From Salimicrobium halophilum (GTDB lineage: Bacteria > Bacillota > Bacilli > Bacillales > Halobacillaceae), in NCBI RefSeq assembly GCF_900100295.1, contig NZ_FNEV01000010.1, positions 19,838 through 83,837 on the forward strand: DNA of 64,000 nucleotides, given 5' to 3'. Of this stretch, positions 33,106 through 41,313 are shown in pieces (positions within the stretch are counted from its first letter, which is position 1; each line of letters starts with the position of its first letter). The notes under the pieces were generated by a model. That model saw nothing but the letters and a program-made list of their open reading frames with translations, was not told the DNA's origin and ran no database searches. The translations under genes were made by a program, and so were the position numbers.

Positions 33106-34485
33106 ATGAAAAAAATTATCCCGTTATCTTTATTGTCCATATCAGGGTTTCCAGTAGTCGCAAGTGCCCAGACCGTTTCTCCCGAAGCCGCCATCGCTTC
33201 CATCGACATGGCATGGGTCATGATCGCAGCATTCCTAGTCTTTTTCATGCACGCCGGATTCGCCATGGTAGAATCAGGATTCACCCGCTCCAAAAACGCC
33301 CTCAACATCCTTATGAAAAACTTCATGACAATCTCGATCGCTTCCGTTCTTTATTTCCTCGTCGGATATGGAATCATGTTCGGCACCTCTGGAGGAGGAT
33401 TCATCGGAACAGACGGTTTTCTACTTAGCGGACAGGAAGATCAAATCGGCTTCTTCGTCTTCCAGGCCGTGTTTGCAGCAACTTGTGCCACTATCATCTC
33501 CGGCGCTGTCGCTGAGCGTATGAAGTTGAGCGCCTACCTGTTACTCACTCTTTTGATGACCGGACTTATATACCCGATCGTCGGACACTGGGTATGGGGA
33601 GGAGGCTGGCTTTCAGAACTCGGTTTCGTAGACTTCGCCGGCTCTACCGTCGTTCATATGACAGGAGCTGTAGGTGCTCTTGCCACCGTCATGTTCCTGG
33701 GACCACGTCTCGGAAAATACACTGGAAAAACGGTGAACGTCATCCAGGGACACAACATTCCATTAGGCGCACTCGGCGTATTCATCCTTTGGTTCGGATG
33801 GTTCGGTTTCAACGGAGGAAGCACGTTGGCAGCTGATCCTTCCCTCGTACCGGCCGTCATTGCAGCCACCCTCCTCTCCGCATCCGGAGGAGTCATCGCT
33901 TCTGCGCTTTATTCTCAGCTGAAGTTCAAACAGATCGACGCTTCTTTGACACTGAACGGTGCGCTCGCAGGCCTCGTCGGTATCACAGCAGGAGCCGCTG
34001 ACATCTCCGCTGTTGGAGCGATCATTACCGGATTTATCGCAGGGATCATCCTTGTGGAAGCTGTGCAACTGTTCGATCGCGTATTCAAAATCGACGATCC
34101 TGTAGGGGCCATTGCGGTTCACGGAATATGTGGTGCCTGGGGAACGCTCGCGGTAGGACTATTTGCTACCAACGGAGGACTTTTCTACGGAGACGGCGGA
34201 GAACTGTTGTTCATCCAGACAGCCGGTGTCGTAGCAGTAGCAGCCTGGACGATGGCCGCGACGTCCATCGGTGTATTCATCATCAAACAGACCATCGGCA
34301 TCCGCGTCTCCCGTCGTGAAGAAATCGCAGGTCTCGACTTTTACGAGCACGGATCTTCCGCCTACGAATCTTCCGGCAGCATCTTTAACGAAAATACTCC
34401 ACAAACCGTGGACGGTGACTTCGGCGTCGGCCTCCTGAACCGCCTCAACAGCATCGACCATGAACAGAAAAAAGCTGTGCATTAA
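33106..34485 (+). CDS. amtB: Ammonium transporter (Amt family)
   Basis: A 459-residue ammonium channel. A signal peptide (MKKIIPLSLLSISGFPVVASAQ) precedes eleven membrane helices. The pore His pair is in STVVHMTGAVGALATV and AIAVHGICGAWGTLAVGLF; HAGFAMVESGFTRSKNALNI is the typical start. ATG at 33106 is chosen for its AAGGTGATTG spacing. The long C-terminal tail (EEIAGLDFYEHGSSAY) is where GlnK would dock. Confidence 0.95.
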   Translation: MKKIIPLSLLSISGFPVVASAQTVSPEAAIASIDMAWVMIAAFLVFFMHAGFAMVESGFTRSKNALNILMKNFMTISIASVLYFLVGYGIMFGTSGGGFIGTDGFLLSGQEDQIGFFVFQAVFAATCATIISGAVAERMKLSAYLLLTLLMTGLIYPIVGHWVWGGGWLSELGFVDFAGSTVVHMTGAVGALATVMFLGPRLGKYTGKTVNVIQGHNIPLGALGVFILWFGWFGFNGGSTLAADPSLVPAVIAATLLSASGGVIASALYSQLKFKQIDASLTLNGALAGLVGITAGAADISAVGAIITGFIAGIILVEAVQLFDRVFKIDDPVGAIAVHGICGAWGTLAVGLFATNGGLFYGDGGELLFIQTAGVVAVAAWTMAATSIGVFIIKQTIGIRVSRREEIAGLDFYEHGSSAYESSGSIFNENTPQTVDGDFGVGLLNRLNSIDHEQKKAVH

Positions 34486-34489
34486 AGAG

Positions 34490-34672
34490 AAAAGCGGAAC
34501 TACCCCTCTTAAAAACAATTTGCGGTACACTCAAGAAAACTAAACTTCCACGAGTGTACCGCAAAAATATTTGAGAACCACTCAGAAATCCAGAACGCTC
34601 CTGAGCGTACCGATTCAAGAGAAACAGACCGCTCACAGGAAAAATCCCTGCGTGAGTGTACCGCAAACGCAG
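34490..34672. repeat. Family A head plus family B palindromes
   Basis: A head (AAAGCGGAACTACCCCTCTT, 34490-34516) runs straight into family B with no full A unit. TTTGCGGTACACTC (34519-34532) and GAGTGTACCGCAAA (34552-34565) form a perfect 14-bp palindrome, the best-preserved B stem in the window. A further GTGAGTGTACCGCAAAC lies near 34655. Confidence 0.75.
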
Positions 34673-34722
34673 CTACACAAAACACCCAAACAAGGGCCAA
34701 GAGAAGAAAGCTCCGAACATAC

Positions 34723-34762
34723 AAAAACCCCCGGGTTCCCAAAAGGACACCCAGGGGTTTTT
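34723..34762. terminator. Bidirectional terminator
   Basis: AAAAACCCCCGGGT and ACCCAGGGGTTTTT enclose a short loop. It closes both amtB and the convergent uracil-DNA glycosylase gene. Confidence 0.9.
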
Positions 34763-34767
34763 CATCA

Positions 34768-35388
34768 TTACAAATAACTTTTCAATCGATCCAACGACTC
34801 ATAGATGGAGTCACGAATGCCCGGATTGTAGAATACAGCAGCAGGGTGGTACAAAGGAATAACAATATACTCCTTCTCCGAAGAAACGAAAGCATCGTTC
34901 TCCCGGTCATATGTCAGAATCGGAGTCTCCAGTTTTTCCCCGATCACTTCAGAGATTTTGCCCTTTTCATCGACAAGTCTCTGATAGGCAACACCTCCAA
35001 GAAGAAGAATCACTTTCGGATCCGCCTGTGCAATCTGAACATCAAGAAGTTCTGCGTGCGCTCGCACTTCCTTCTTGTTCGGTTTTCGATTGGCTTTCCG
35101 CTTCTCTGCAGCATTCGGCCGTTTCTCCCACTTATAAGGCCTGCTTCTTACTACACTCGTGATGTATACATCATCCCTTGTCCATCCCAGGTAGGAAAGC
35201 TGTTTATCCAATTCCTTTCCGGCTCTCCCGGTAAAAGGCTCCCCGTCATAGACCTCATTTTCTCCCGGGGCCTCTCCGACCATTATAATATCAGCAGGTA
35301 CCGGCCCTTTCCCAAGCACAAACCCTTCTGTATCAAACGGTTCTATATTCTTTTTCGCGCGTTTCATTACATCTTCCGGTATGTTCAT
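34768..35388 (-). CDS. Uracil-DNA glycosylase, family 4-like, without cysteines
   Basis: A 206-residue enzyme of the family 4/5 fold that removes uracil from DNA: motif A VGEAPGENEVYDGEPFTGRAGKELD and motif B PLYHPAAVFYNP are present. Family 4 normally uses four Cys for a [4Fe-4S] cluster; this protein has none. It may still act without a cluster, as in cluster-free relatives, or have another role. ATG at 35388 has GGAGAGG eight bases upstream. It is divergent from the MMPL gene. Confidence 0.8.
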   Translation of the reverse strand: MNIPEDVMKRAKKNIEPFDTEGFVLGKGPVPADIIMVGEAPGENEVYDGEPFTGRAGKELDKQLSYLGWTRDDVYITSVVRSRPYKWEKRPNAAEKRKANRKPNKKEVRAHAELLDVQIAQADPKVILLLGGVAYQRLVDEKGKISEVIGEKLETPILTYDRENDAFVSSEKEYIVIPLYHPAAVFYNPGIRDSIYESLDRLKSYL

Positions 35389-35506
35389 CGTCTTCACCTC
35401 TCCTTTGTTCTTACCCCGCTTCTCTTTCTTTAACTCTTATTGTTTTCCTTCCCCCGGAGAAATGATTACAATTAAAAGAGCACTACATATGAAGGAAGGT
35501 ACTTAC

Positions 35507-37606
35507 ATGAAAAGAATTGCTGAAACAATAGTGAAGCTGCGTACGCTCTTTTTGACTATATGGGTGGTAGCTTTTGTCCTTTTGGGTTACTTCGCTCTCG
35601 ACCTGCCCTCGCTGCTTCAAGGCGATGGATTCAGAACAGACGGAGAATATGAGCAAGTCCAGGAGATACTGACGGAAGATTTCGATCGCCCTGAATCTAC
35701 TATTCTCGTATTGTTTGAATCAGCAGATGAGGAAAAGATCGAAGAGACCCTATCCGATATCGAATCGCTTGATATCGCCACTTCCATCCAGTCCCCACTG
35801 GAGATGGACAGTATGTACAAAGAAGACACCGCTTACGCTGCCGTTCATTTTGATCAGGAAAGTACGGAACTCAAGGGAGAAATCGAAGAAATAAGAAACA
35901 TCACCAAAGAAACAGATGGAGTGACGCTTACCGGAGAACCCGTCATTACTGAGGATATCAATAAGGCCAGTCAGGAAGATCTGAAAAACGCCGAACTGAT
36001 CGGTTTGCCGTTCGCTCTTGTAATACTTCTATTGGCATTCGGAACCATCACCGCTTCCCTTTTGCCTCTTATCATCGGAGGTTTCACTGTGGTAGCCGGC
36101 TTTGGATTTCTTGCAATCGCGGGAGACAGCATTTCCCTGTCCGTCTTCATATTGAACATAGCACCTATGATCGGGCTCGCCTTAAGTATCGATTTCGCGC
36201 TTCTCTTCATTAATAGATATCGGGAAGAGCTGACAAAACAATCGATCGATGACGCCCTGGCTACGACAATCCAGACAGCAGGTCGTTCCATCATTTTCTC
36301 TGCGGTCTGTGTATTTATAGGACTTGGCGCAATGAGTATCATCGACGTGGATATTTTTCTTAACATCGCTCTTGGAGGAACGGTGGTCATTACGCTGGCT
36401 GTGTTGACCTCTTTGACCCTCTTACCGGCGATGCTGAGACTATTGGGGCCACGCATCAATAAATTCCGCGTGTTGCCGGCTGAAAAAGACACGATTCCAA
36501 AGTGGCGCGCTTTCGCGAAAGGTATTATGAAAAGACCGGTTATGACAGCCGTACTCTCGTTCGTCATCCTTGCCATCGGTATCATCCCTGTCACAAACAT
36601 GAATGTGTCCATTCCCACTATCGACGCGCTTCCGGAAAGCTATGACTCCAGGAGTGCTTACGAAACGATTGAAGAGACATTCCTGAGTGATAGCGAAAGT
36701 ACGATTTATGCCGTAACAGAACAGGACATCGATTGGCTCAGCGAAGAAGGACTGGAAGAAATGAAAGCTCATGTAGAGGACTACTCTTCTCCGGATATCG
36801 TAGACAGCGTCGACTCGCTCTATTCCGCCGCTGATGTAGAAACCGCGGAAGAACTCTACGGAGCCCTTCAAAATCCGCAAACGAAAGAAGCGCTTCAACC
36901 GGCCATCGATCAGTTCATAGCGGACGATAAATTATTACTGCCCGCGAACCTTACCGTGGCAGGCAATTCAGACGAAGCCCAGGAACTCGCCCGGGAGTGG
37001 AAGGAAGAAGAAGCACTCATCGGAGGGCAGCCGGCCTTCAACCAGGAGATTTATGATGAAATCTTCGACAAACTCCCGGCTGTGCTGACGATCATCATCG
37101 TCTCTACTTTCTTCATTCTTATGCTCGCGTTCCGCTCCATCCTCATTCCGATCAAAGCTATTCTCATGAACATTCTGGGACTCGCTTCTACGTTCGGCAT
37201 CCTCGTCTGGCTGTTCCAGGGAGGACATCTTGGATTGAATGAAGCGGACATCGCTCTGATTCTTCCGGTCATCGTTTTCAGTCTCGTCTTCGGGCTAAGT
37301 ATGGACTATGAAGTCTTTCTCATATCCCGTATCAGGGAATTCTATTTAGAATCGGGAGACAATGAATTTTCGACGGTGGAAGGAGTGGCGAACACTAGTA
37401 AAATCATCACGTCCGCCGCTCTCATCATGATCGTCATAACAGGAGCTTTCGCTTTCACAGGGGTCGTCCCGGTGAAACAAATAGGCATCGGCATCGCTAT
37501 CGCGATCTTCATTGATGCGACGATCATCCGACTTCTGCTCGTTCCGAGTCTGATGAAGCTGTTCGGAGGCTGGAACTGGTGGTTCCCGTTCAGCAGAAAT
37601 AAATAA
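35507..37606 (+). CDS. MMPL family transporter
   Basis: A 699-residue RND-superfamily transporter with two matching halves: an external loop then GLALSIDFALLFINRYREE in the first half, and GLSMDYEVFLISRIREFYLES in the second, which carries the proton-relay region. Such proteins move lipids or small hydrophobic compounds in Gram-positive bacteria. ATG at 35507 is preceded by GAAGGAAGG. The external loop (residues about 330-510) is very acidic. Confidence 0.92.
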   Translation: MKRIAETIVKLRTLFLTIWVVAFVLLGYFALDLPSLLQGDGFRTDGEYEQVQEILTEDFDRPESTILVLFESADEEKIEETLSDIESLDIATSIQSPLEMDSMYKEDTAYAAVHFDQESTELKGEIEEIRNITKETDGVTLTGEPVITEDINKASQEDLKNAELIGLPFALVILLLAFGTITASLLPLIIGGFTVVAGFGFLAIAGDSISLSVFILNIAPMIGLALSIDFALLFINRYREELTKQSIDDALATTIQTAGRSIIFSAVCVFIGLGAMSIIDVDIFLNIALGGTVVITLAVLTSLTLLPAMLRLLGPRINKFRVLPAEKDTIPKWRAFAKGIMKRPVMTAVLSFVILAIGIIPVTNMNVSIPTIDALPESYDSRSAYETIEETFLSDSESTIYAVTEQDIDWLSEEGLEEMKAHVEDYSSPDIVDSVDSLYSAADVETAEELYGALQNPQTKEALQPAIDQFIADDKLLLPANLTVAGNSDEAQELAREWKEEEALIGGQPAFNQEIYDEIFDKLPAVLTIIIVSTFFILMLAFRSILIPIKAILMNILGLASTFGILVWLFQGGHLGLNEADIALILPVIVFSLVFGLSMDYEVFLISRIREFYLESGDNEFSTVEGVANTSKIITSAALIMIVITGAFAFTGVVPVKQIGIGIAIAIFIDATIIRLLLVPSLMKLFGGWNWWFPFSRNK

Positions 37607-37615
37607 TCATCTAAA

Positions 37616-37643
37616 AAAAGAGCTGCCCGCGGGCAGCTCTTTT
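37616..37643 (+). terminator. Bidirectional terminator of MMPL and exchanger genes
   Basis: AAGAGCTGCCCG and CGGGCAGCTCTT with no loop to speak of and T run after. It serves the MMPL gene on the plus strand and also lies just past the exchanger stop on the minus strand. Confidence 0.85.
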
Positions 37644-37650
37644 CTGTAAG

Positions 37651-38643
37651 CTATTTCAATTGGAAAGAAACAAACGTAACTACGAAATAAAGCACTACAA
37701 TCAACAAAGAAGGAACGATATACGTAAAGCGATATTTCGGCTTCTTTCTTGAAATACTGACGAGAAACAACAGAACAAAAACAATCGAAGCGATGGCGAT
37801 GATGATATTCACGGGACTGGACTCGCTATAAAGATTTCCCCGGAAGTACATGATATCGGTAATCGCCAGAATCAGTATGTTGAATGCGTTACTACCAATC
37901 AGGGAACTTATGGCCAGGTTGTAGTTCTTCATCTTGAGCGCCGTCCCTACACTTGAAGCATCAGGAAGCGACGTACTGATGGCCACGAGGAACGCCCCTA
38001 TAAAAGAGGAGCCGAGTCCCGTGATTTTTGCAATCTCTTCTGCAGTGATGGTCAGGATGCTCCCCATAATCATGATAGCTACCGCTAATGCGGTGAATCG
38101 CGTCACGACCTGTTTGTACGTATATTCGCGGTATCGTTCCTTCTTCTTTTCATTCTTCACCTTTCTTCCCTGATACTCCGTACGTTTATTGATCAACTGA
38201 CCTCCAATAAAGTAAAGGAGAAGCAGAAAGATTGAAGAATAACTGATGTGTAACAGATGAGTCGGTAAAGGGAAAGAGACAGCTACGATGACGATCATTG
38301 TCAGCAATATGACGAGATACGCATACAATTTACTCTCTATCGTTGTCTGAGTCATAATCTGGTGCTTACGGTAAATCAAATCAAACACGGCCAGACCGAG
38401 CAGATTGAAAAGGTTGCTTCCTATCAGATTACCTACAGCAAGACCCGGGGTATCGATAATGACGGCTGTGACACTCGATGTAAGTTCCGGTAAAGAGATG
38501 GCTACTCCGATTATCACCCCGACAAAGGCGGAGGTCGCTTTCGTTTTCTCTTTTACTGCATCCCCGAACACAGCCAGATTGGAAGCTATGAAAAACGTAG
38601 CGATTGCAGAAACCAAGAACCCTATAAACACCAGAACTGCCAT
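37651..38643 (-). CDS. Na/Ca exchanger superfamily (CaCA/YrbG-like) antiporter
   Basis: A 330-residue membrane protein with the two alpha-repeats of cation/Ca exchangers: VGVIIGVAISLPELTSSVTAV...NLIGSNLFNLL and LVAISTSLPDASSVGTALKM...SLIGSNAFNILI. It trades Ca for Na or protons. Its ATG lies 16 bases after the stop of the carotenoid gene, so it is the third gene of a minus-strand operon. Co-transcription with a carotenoid gene is unusual. Confidence 0.88.
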   Translation of the reverse strand: MAVLVFIGFLVSAIATFFIASNLAVFGDAVKEKTKATSAFVGVIIGVAISLPELTSSVTAVIIDTPGLAVGNLIGSNLFNLLGLAVFDLIYRKHQIMTQTTIESKLYAYLVILLTMIVIVAVSFPLPTHLLHISYSSIFLLLLYFIGGQLINKRTEYQGRKVKNEKKKERYREYTYKQVVTRFTALAVAIMIMGSILTITAEEIAKITGLGSSFIGAFLVAISTSLPDASSVGTALKMKNYNLAISSLIGSNAFNILILAITDIMYFRGNLYSESSPVNIIIAIASIVFVLLFLVSISRKKPKYRFTYIVPSLLIVVLYFVVTFVSFQLK

Positions 38644-38659
38644 AATGAAATACCCCTAA

Positions 38660-40144
38660 CTATTGTTGTTTACTTTTAATCAGATCCGCCGTCAGCTGGC
38701 CTGACAACGTGACCATCGGCACCCCTCCTCCTGGATGCGTGGAACCTCCGGCAAAATAGAGGTTATCGTACACTGCACTTTGGGCAGGAACTTTGAACCC
38801 GCCGTTGCTCTTTTTATCGGCCGCAATTCCGTAGATGGATCCGCCGTTAGCCCCGTACAAGGACTCGAGATCTTCGGGAGCAAACTGATATTCGAACTCT
38901 ATGGAGTCTTCCAGGCCATCAAGTCCCATACGTTCCAGTTTTTCAAGAACCGTTTTTCTGTAAGACTCCCAGTCCCAATCTTTTCTCTTCTTGTTTTTCA
39001 GTGGTGGGACGTGGGTGAGAACGAACAGGTTGTCCTTCCCTTCCGGAGCCTGGGTATCATCCGAGCGCGAAGAGACCCCGATGTATACGGTAGGATCGTC
39101 TGCCGGTCTCCCCTTGTCGAAAATTTCATTGAATTCCTTTTCCGGATCTTCGGAGAAGAAGAAGTTGTGGTGATCGAGCTGATCGAACTTCTTATCTGTA
39201 CCGAGCAACAATACTAGCCCGGATACGGTCGGTTCAAATTTCTTCTCCAGCTGCTTCGCTTCTTTCTTCCCTTTCTTGGACCCATCCAGATAACGATACG
39301 TCGGAATCGCTTCAAGGTTGGAGACGACGAGATCCGCCGCAATCGGTCCTCTATCGGTTTCTACGCCGGTCACTCTCTTTCCATCAGTCACCAGATGAGA
39401 GACGGGTGTTTCAAGCTGAACATCGACCTTCAACTCTTCCATCACTTTCCCCATCGCTTCGGCAATCTTGTACATACCACCCTTTACATAGTGGATGCCG
39501 AGACCCAACTGTACATAAGCGAGCTGATTCAGGATGGCAGGCGACGAATATGGATTCGATCCGACATACATGACAAGAAAATTGAACAACTGTTCCAAAT
39601 GCTTATTATTAAAATGCTCATGTGTCGATTTTGCGACAGTCTTCAACGGATCCATCTGCATCAACTCTTTGAACGTGTGGTGCTTTTTCAAGTCACTTAA
39701 GTCAGCAATGCTGTATTTGTAGAAGCTCTTCATACATAGCTCGTACATATCCTGACTGTAGGAAAGGAAGCTTGTCAGAGAACTATTCGGGTGCTCGGTC
39801 ACTTTCGACATTTCTTCGAGCATCGTCGGCAGGTCACTGGTCACGTCCACCTGTTTTCCATCTTCGAAAAATGTGCGCCACTGAGGCTCGACCCTTTCGA
39901 TTGTTATGTAGTCATGGATGTCGCGATGAACACTTTCGAATAATTGCTCGAGAACCCAGGGCATCGTGAGAATCGAAGGTCCCGTGTCAAAAGTGAATCC
40001 CTTCCCGGATCTCTGGTTCAGTTTTCCGCCTATGTTTTCATTCTTTTCGAGAAGCGTCACATCATATCCGTCCGCTTTCAGTCTGATGGCAGTCGACATA
40101 CCGCCAAGGCCTGCCCCTACTACTACCGCTTTTTGCTTTACCAT
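38660..40144 (-). CDS. CrtP/CrtNb-like carotenoid oxidase or desaturase
   Basis: A 494-residue FAD-dependent CrtI-family enzyme. FAD motif AVVVGAGLGGMSTAIRLKADGYDVTLLEKN, then FDTGPSILTMPWVLEQLF; the C-terminus YFAGGSTHPGGGVPMVTLSGQL is typical. The segments GPSILTMP, DLDHHNFFF-like HHNFFFSEDP, DDPTVYIGVSSRSDDTQAPEG and YGIAADKKSNGGFK match S. aureus CrtP (4,4'-diaponeurosporene oxygenase) more than CrtN, so a role in oxidising C30 carotenoid ends is likely. ATG follows GGAGGTG. Confidence 0.82.
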   Translation of the reverse strand: MVKQKAVVVGAGLGGMSTAIRLKADGYDVTLLEKNENIGGKLNQRSGKGFTFDTGPSILTMPWVLEQLFESVHRDIHDYITIERVEPQWRTFFEDGKQVDVTSDLPTMLEEMSKVTEHPNSSLTSFLSYSQDMYELCMKSFYKYSIADLSDLKKHHTFKELMQMDPLKTVAKSTHEHFNNKHLEQLFNFLVMYVGSNPYSSPAILNQLAYVQLGLGIHYVKGGMYKIAEAMGKVMEELKVDVQLETPVSHLVTDGKRVTGVETDRGPIAADLVVSNLEAIPTYRYLDGSKKGKKEAKQLEKKFEPTVSGLVLLLGTDKKFDQLDHHNFFFSEDPEKEFNEIFDKGRPADDPTVYIGVSSRSDDTQAPEGKDNLFVLTHVPPLKNKKRKDWDWESYRKTVLEKLERMGLDGLEDSIEFEYQFAPEDLESLYGANGGSIYGIAADKKSNGGFKVPAQSAVYDNLYFAGGSTHPGGGVPMVTLSGQLTADLIKSKQQ

Positions 40145-40160
40145 TCACAGCACCTCCATG

Positions 40161-40694
40161 TTAATAGAAAAAAGGAATAAGTCGATATCTTTTTTTGCAC
40201 CATTGTACATACATGTTCCCGTGTTGTCCCACCAGCATCGCTTCTTCCAGGCGAATTCTATAGAGAAGACTCGCCCCGACTGCCAGCATCCCGATGATGA
40301 ACCCTGCCACACTCCCATTGCTCAGAGCGAATCCGGCAGTGATACTCAACAGGCCCGTGTATAAGGGGTGGCGCAATACCCTGTACGGCCCAGTACTGAC
40401 GAGATGACTACCTTCCGATACGCTGACATTCCTTGTGAATTGCTCTTTGAGGTGAATGATCCCCCAAAGTCTCAAGCCCACTCCGAGCCCATACAAAACA
40501 ATTCCTGCCCATCTTACCGGAGGAGCCATTACTGTCCAGGGGTCCAGCCACATAATGAACAAGATAGAAACCAGTATTGCCAAAAAGATATACCAAAATG
40601 ACCTTCTCTCCGTCTTTTCAGAAGCGGGTGAGGAAAAAAACAGAAATTCCGCTATCCAAACCAGAGAGATTATACCGAAGACAATCTCAATCAT
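40161..40694 (-). CDS. Isoprenylcysteine carboxyl methyltransferase (ICMT) family protein
   Basis: A 177-residue membrane protein with five helices and the ICMT/PEMT signature in its second half: HLKEQFTRNVSVSEGSHLVSTGPYRVLRHPLYTGLL and the later GNMYVQWCKKRYRLIPFFY. The family methylates carboxyl or lipid groups with SAM. It lies 16 bases before the CrtP-like gene, so it may methylate a carotenoid carboxyl end. This is inferred from context, as bacteria lack prenylated CaaX proteins. Confidence 0.82.
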   Translation of the reverse strand: MIEIVFGIISLVWIAEFLFFSSPASEKTERRSFWYIFLAILVSILFIMWLDPWTVMAPPVRWAGIVLYGLGVGLRLWGIIHLKEQFTRNVSVSEGSHLVSTGPYRVLRHPLYTGLLSITAGFALSNGSVAGFIIGMLAVGASLLYRIRLEEAMLVGQHGNMYVQWCKKRYRLIPFFY

Positions 40695-40814
40695 ACACCA
40701 CGCTCCTGACTATGACCGGTTCCTTCACCTTTCCCTAAAGAGATTCATTACAAACCTTTCCTTTGCAACGGAAAGGACTCATACGTATGATCAAAAGAAA
40801 GGAGGGGCGATTCC

Positions 40815-40970
40815 ATGACTTTGCTCTATTCACTCGGCATCATTCTAACTATTCTGGCCACCTATTATATTATTTTCCGTAAACTTACGAAGAAAAGCTA
40901 TATCATATTTGCGAGCATTGTGTTCTTTTACTTCCTGCTCCTCGTACTTAGTCCGTGGCTACTCTTCTGA
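40815..40970 (+). CDS. Small two-helix membrane protein
   Basis: A 51-residue protein with two hydrophobic segments, LLYSLGIILTILATYYIIF and IIFASIVFFYFLLLVLSPWL, joined by a basic turn (RKLTKKS). AAAGGAGGG precedes the ATG. It is divergent from the ICMT-like gene. I do not recognise the family. Confidence 0.6.
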   Translation: MTLLYSLGIILTILATYYIIFRKLTKKSYIIFASIVFFYFLLLVLSPWLLF

Positions 40971-40983
40971 AAGCCGCCTACGC

Positions 40984-41016
40984 AAAAAAAAGCGAGCCCG
41001 CTTTCAAGGCTCGCTT
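40984..41016 (-). terminator. Terminator
   Basis: AAGCGAGCC and GGCTCGCTT with an A run on the left, read as a T run on the minus strand. It ends the small membrane gene at 41015. Confidence 0.82.
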
Positions 41017-41233
41017 ACCTGTTTCGGGAGCGGTTGATCGCTTCCCGGATATGATAGAGCTCTGCAAACATCGCTGCTGCAAATACAAGCAGCATACTTA
41101 GCAGAACAGAAATGATGAATATCGAACCATCAAGACCGAATCCGAGAACTCCTGCAAACCCGATCAGGGCTCCTACGATAAGACCTATAGCTGAAAATAA
41201 TACGATTTTCTGAAACGTCAGCGAATAAAACAT
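41015..41233 (-). CDS. Small membrane protein
   Basis: A 72-residue protein with two hydrophobic segments: IVLFSAIGLIVGALIGFAGVLGF and SIFIISVLLSMLLVFAAAMFAEL. The tail REAINRSRNR is basic. No family is recognised; it may be an ABC or respiratory accessory protein, but nothing shows it. Confidence 0.6.
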   Translation of the reverse strand: MFYSLTFQKIVLFSAIGLIVGALIGFAGVLGFGLDGSIFIISVLLSMLLVFAAAMFAELYHIREAINRSRNR

Positions 41234-41313
41234 GACTTCACCTCATTTGTAAACTGGACTCTTACGTATACTTTCCCCTAAAGCGTCCATCACAAAACCG
41301 GAGTTTGCCCTCA

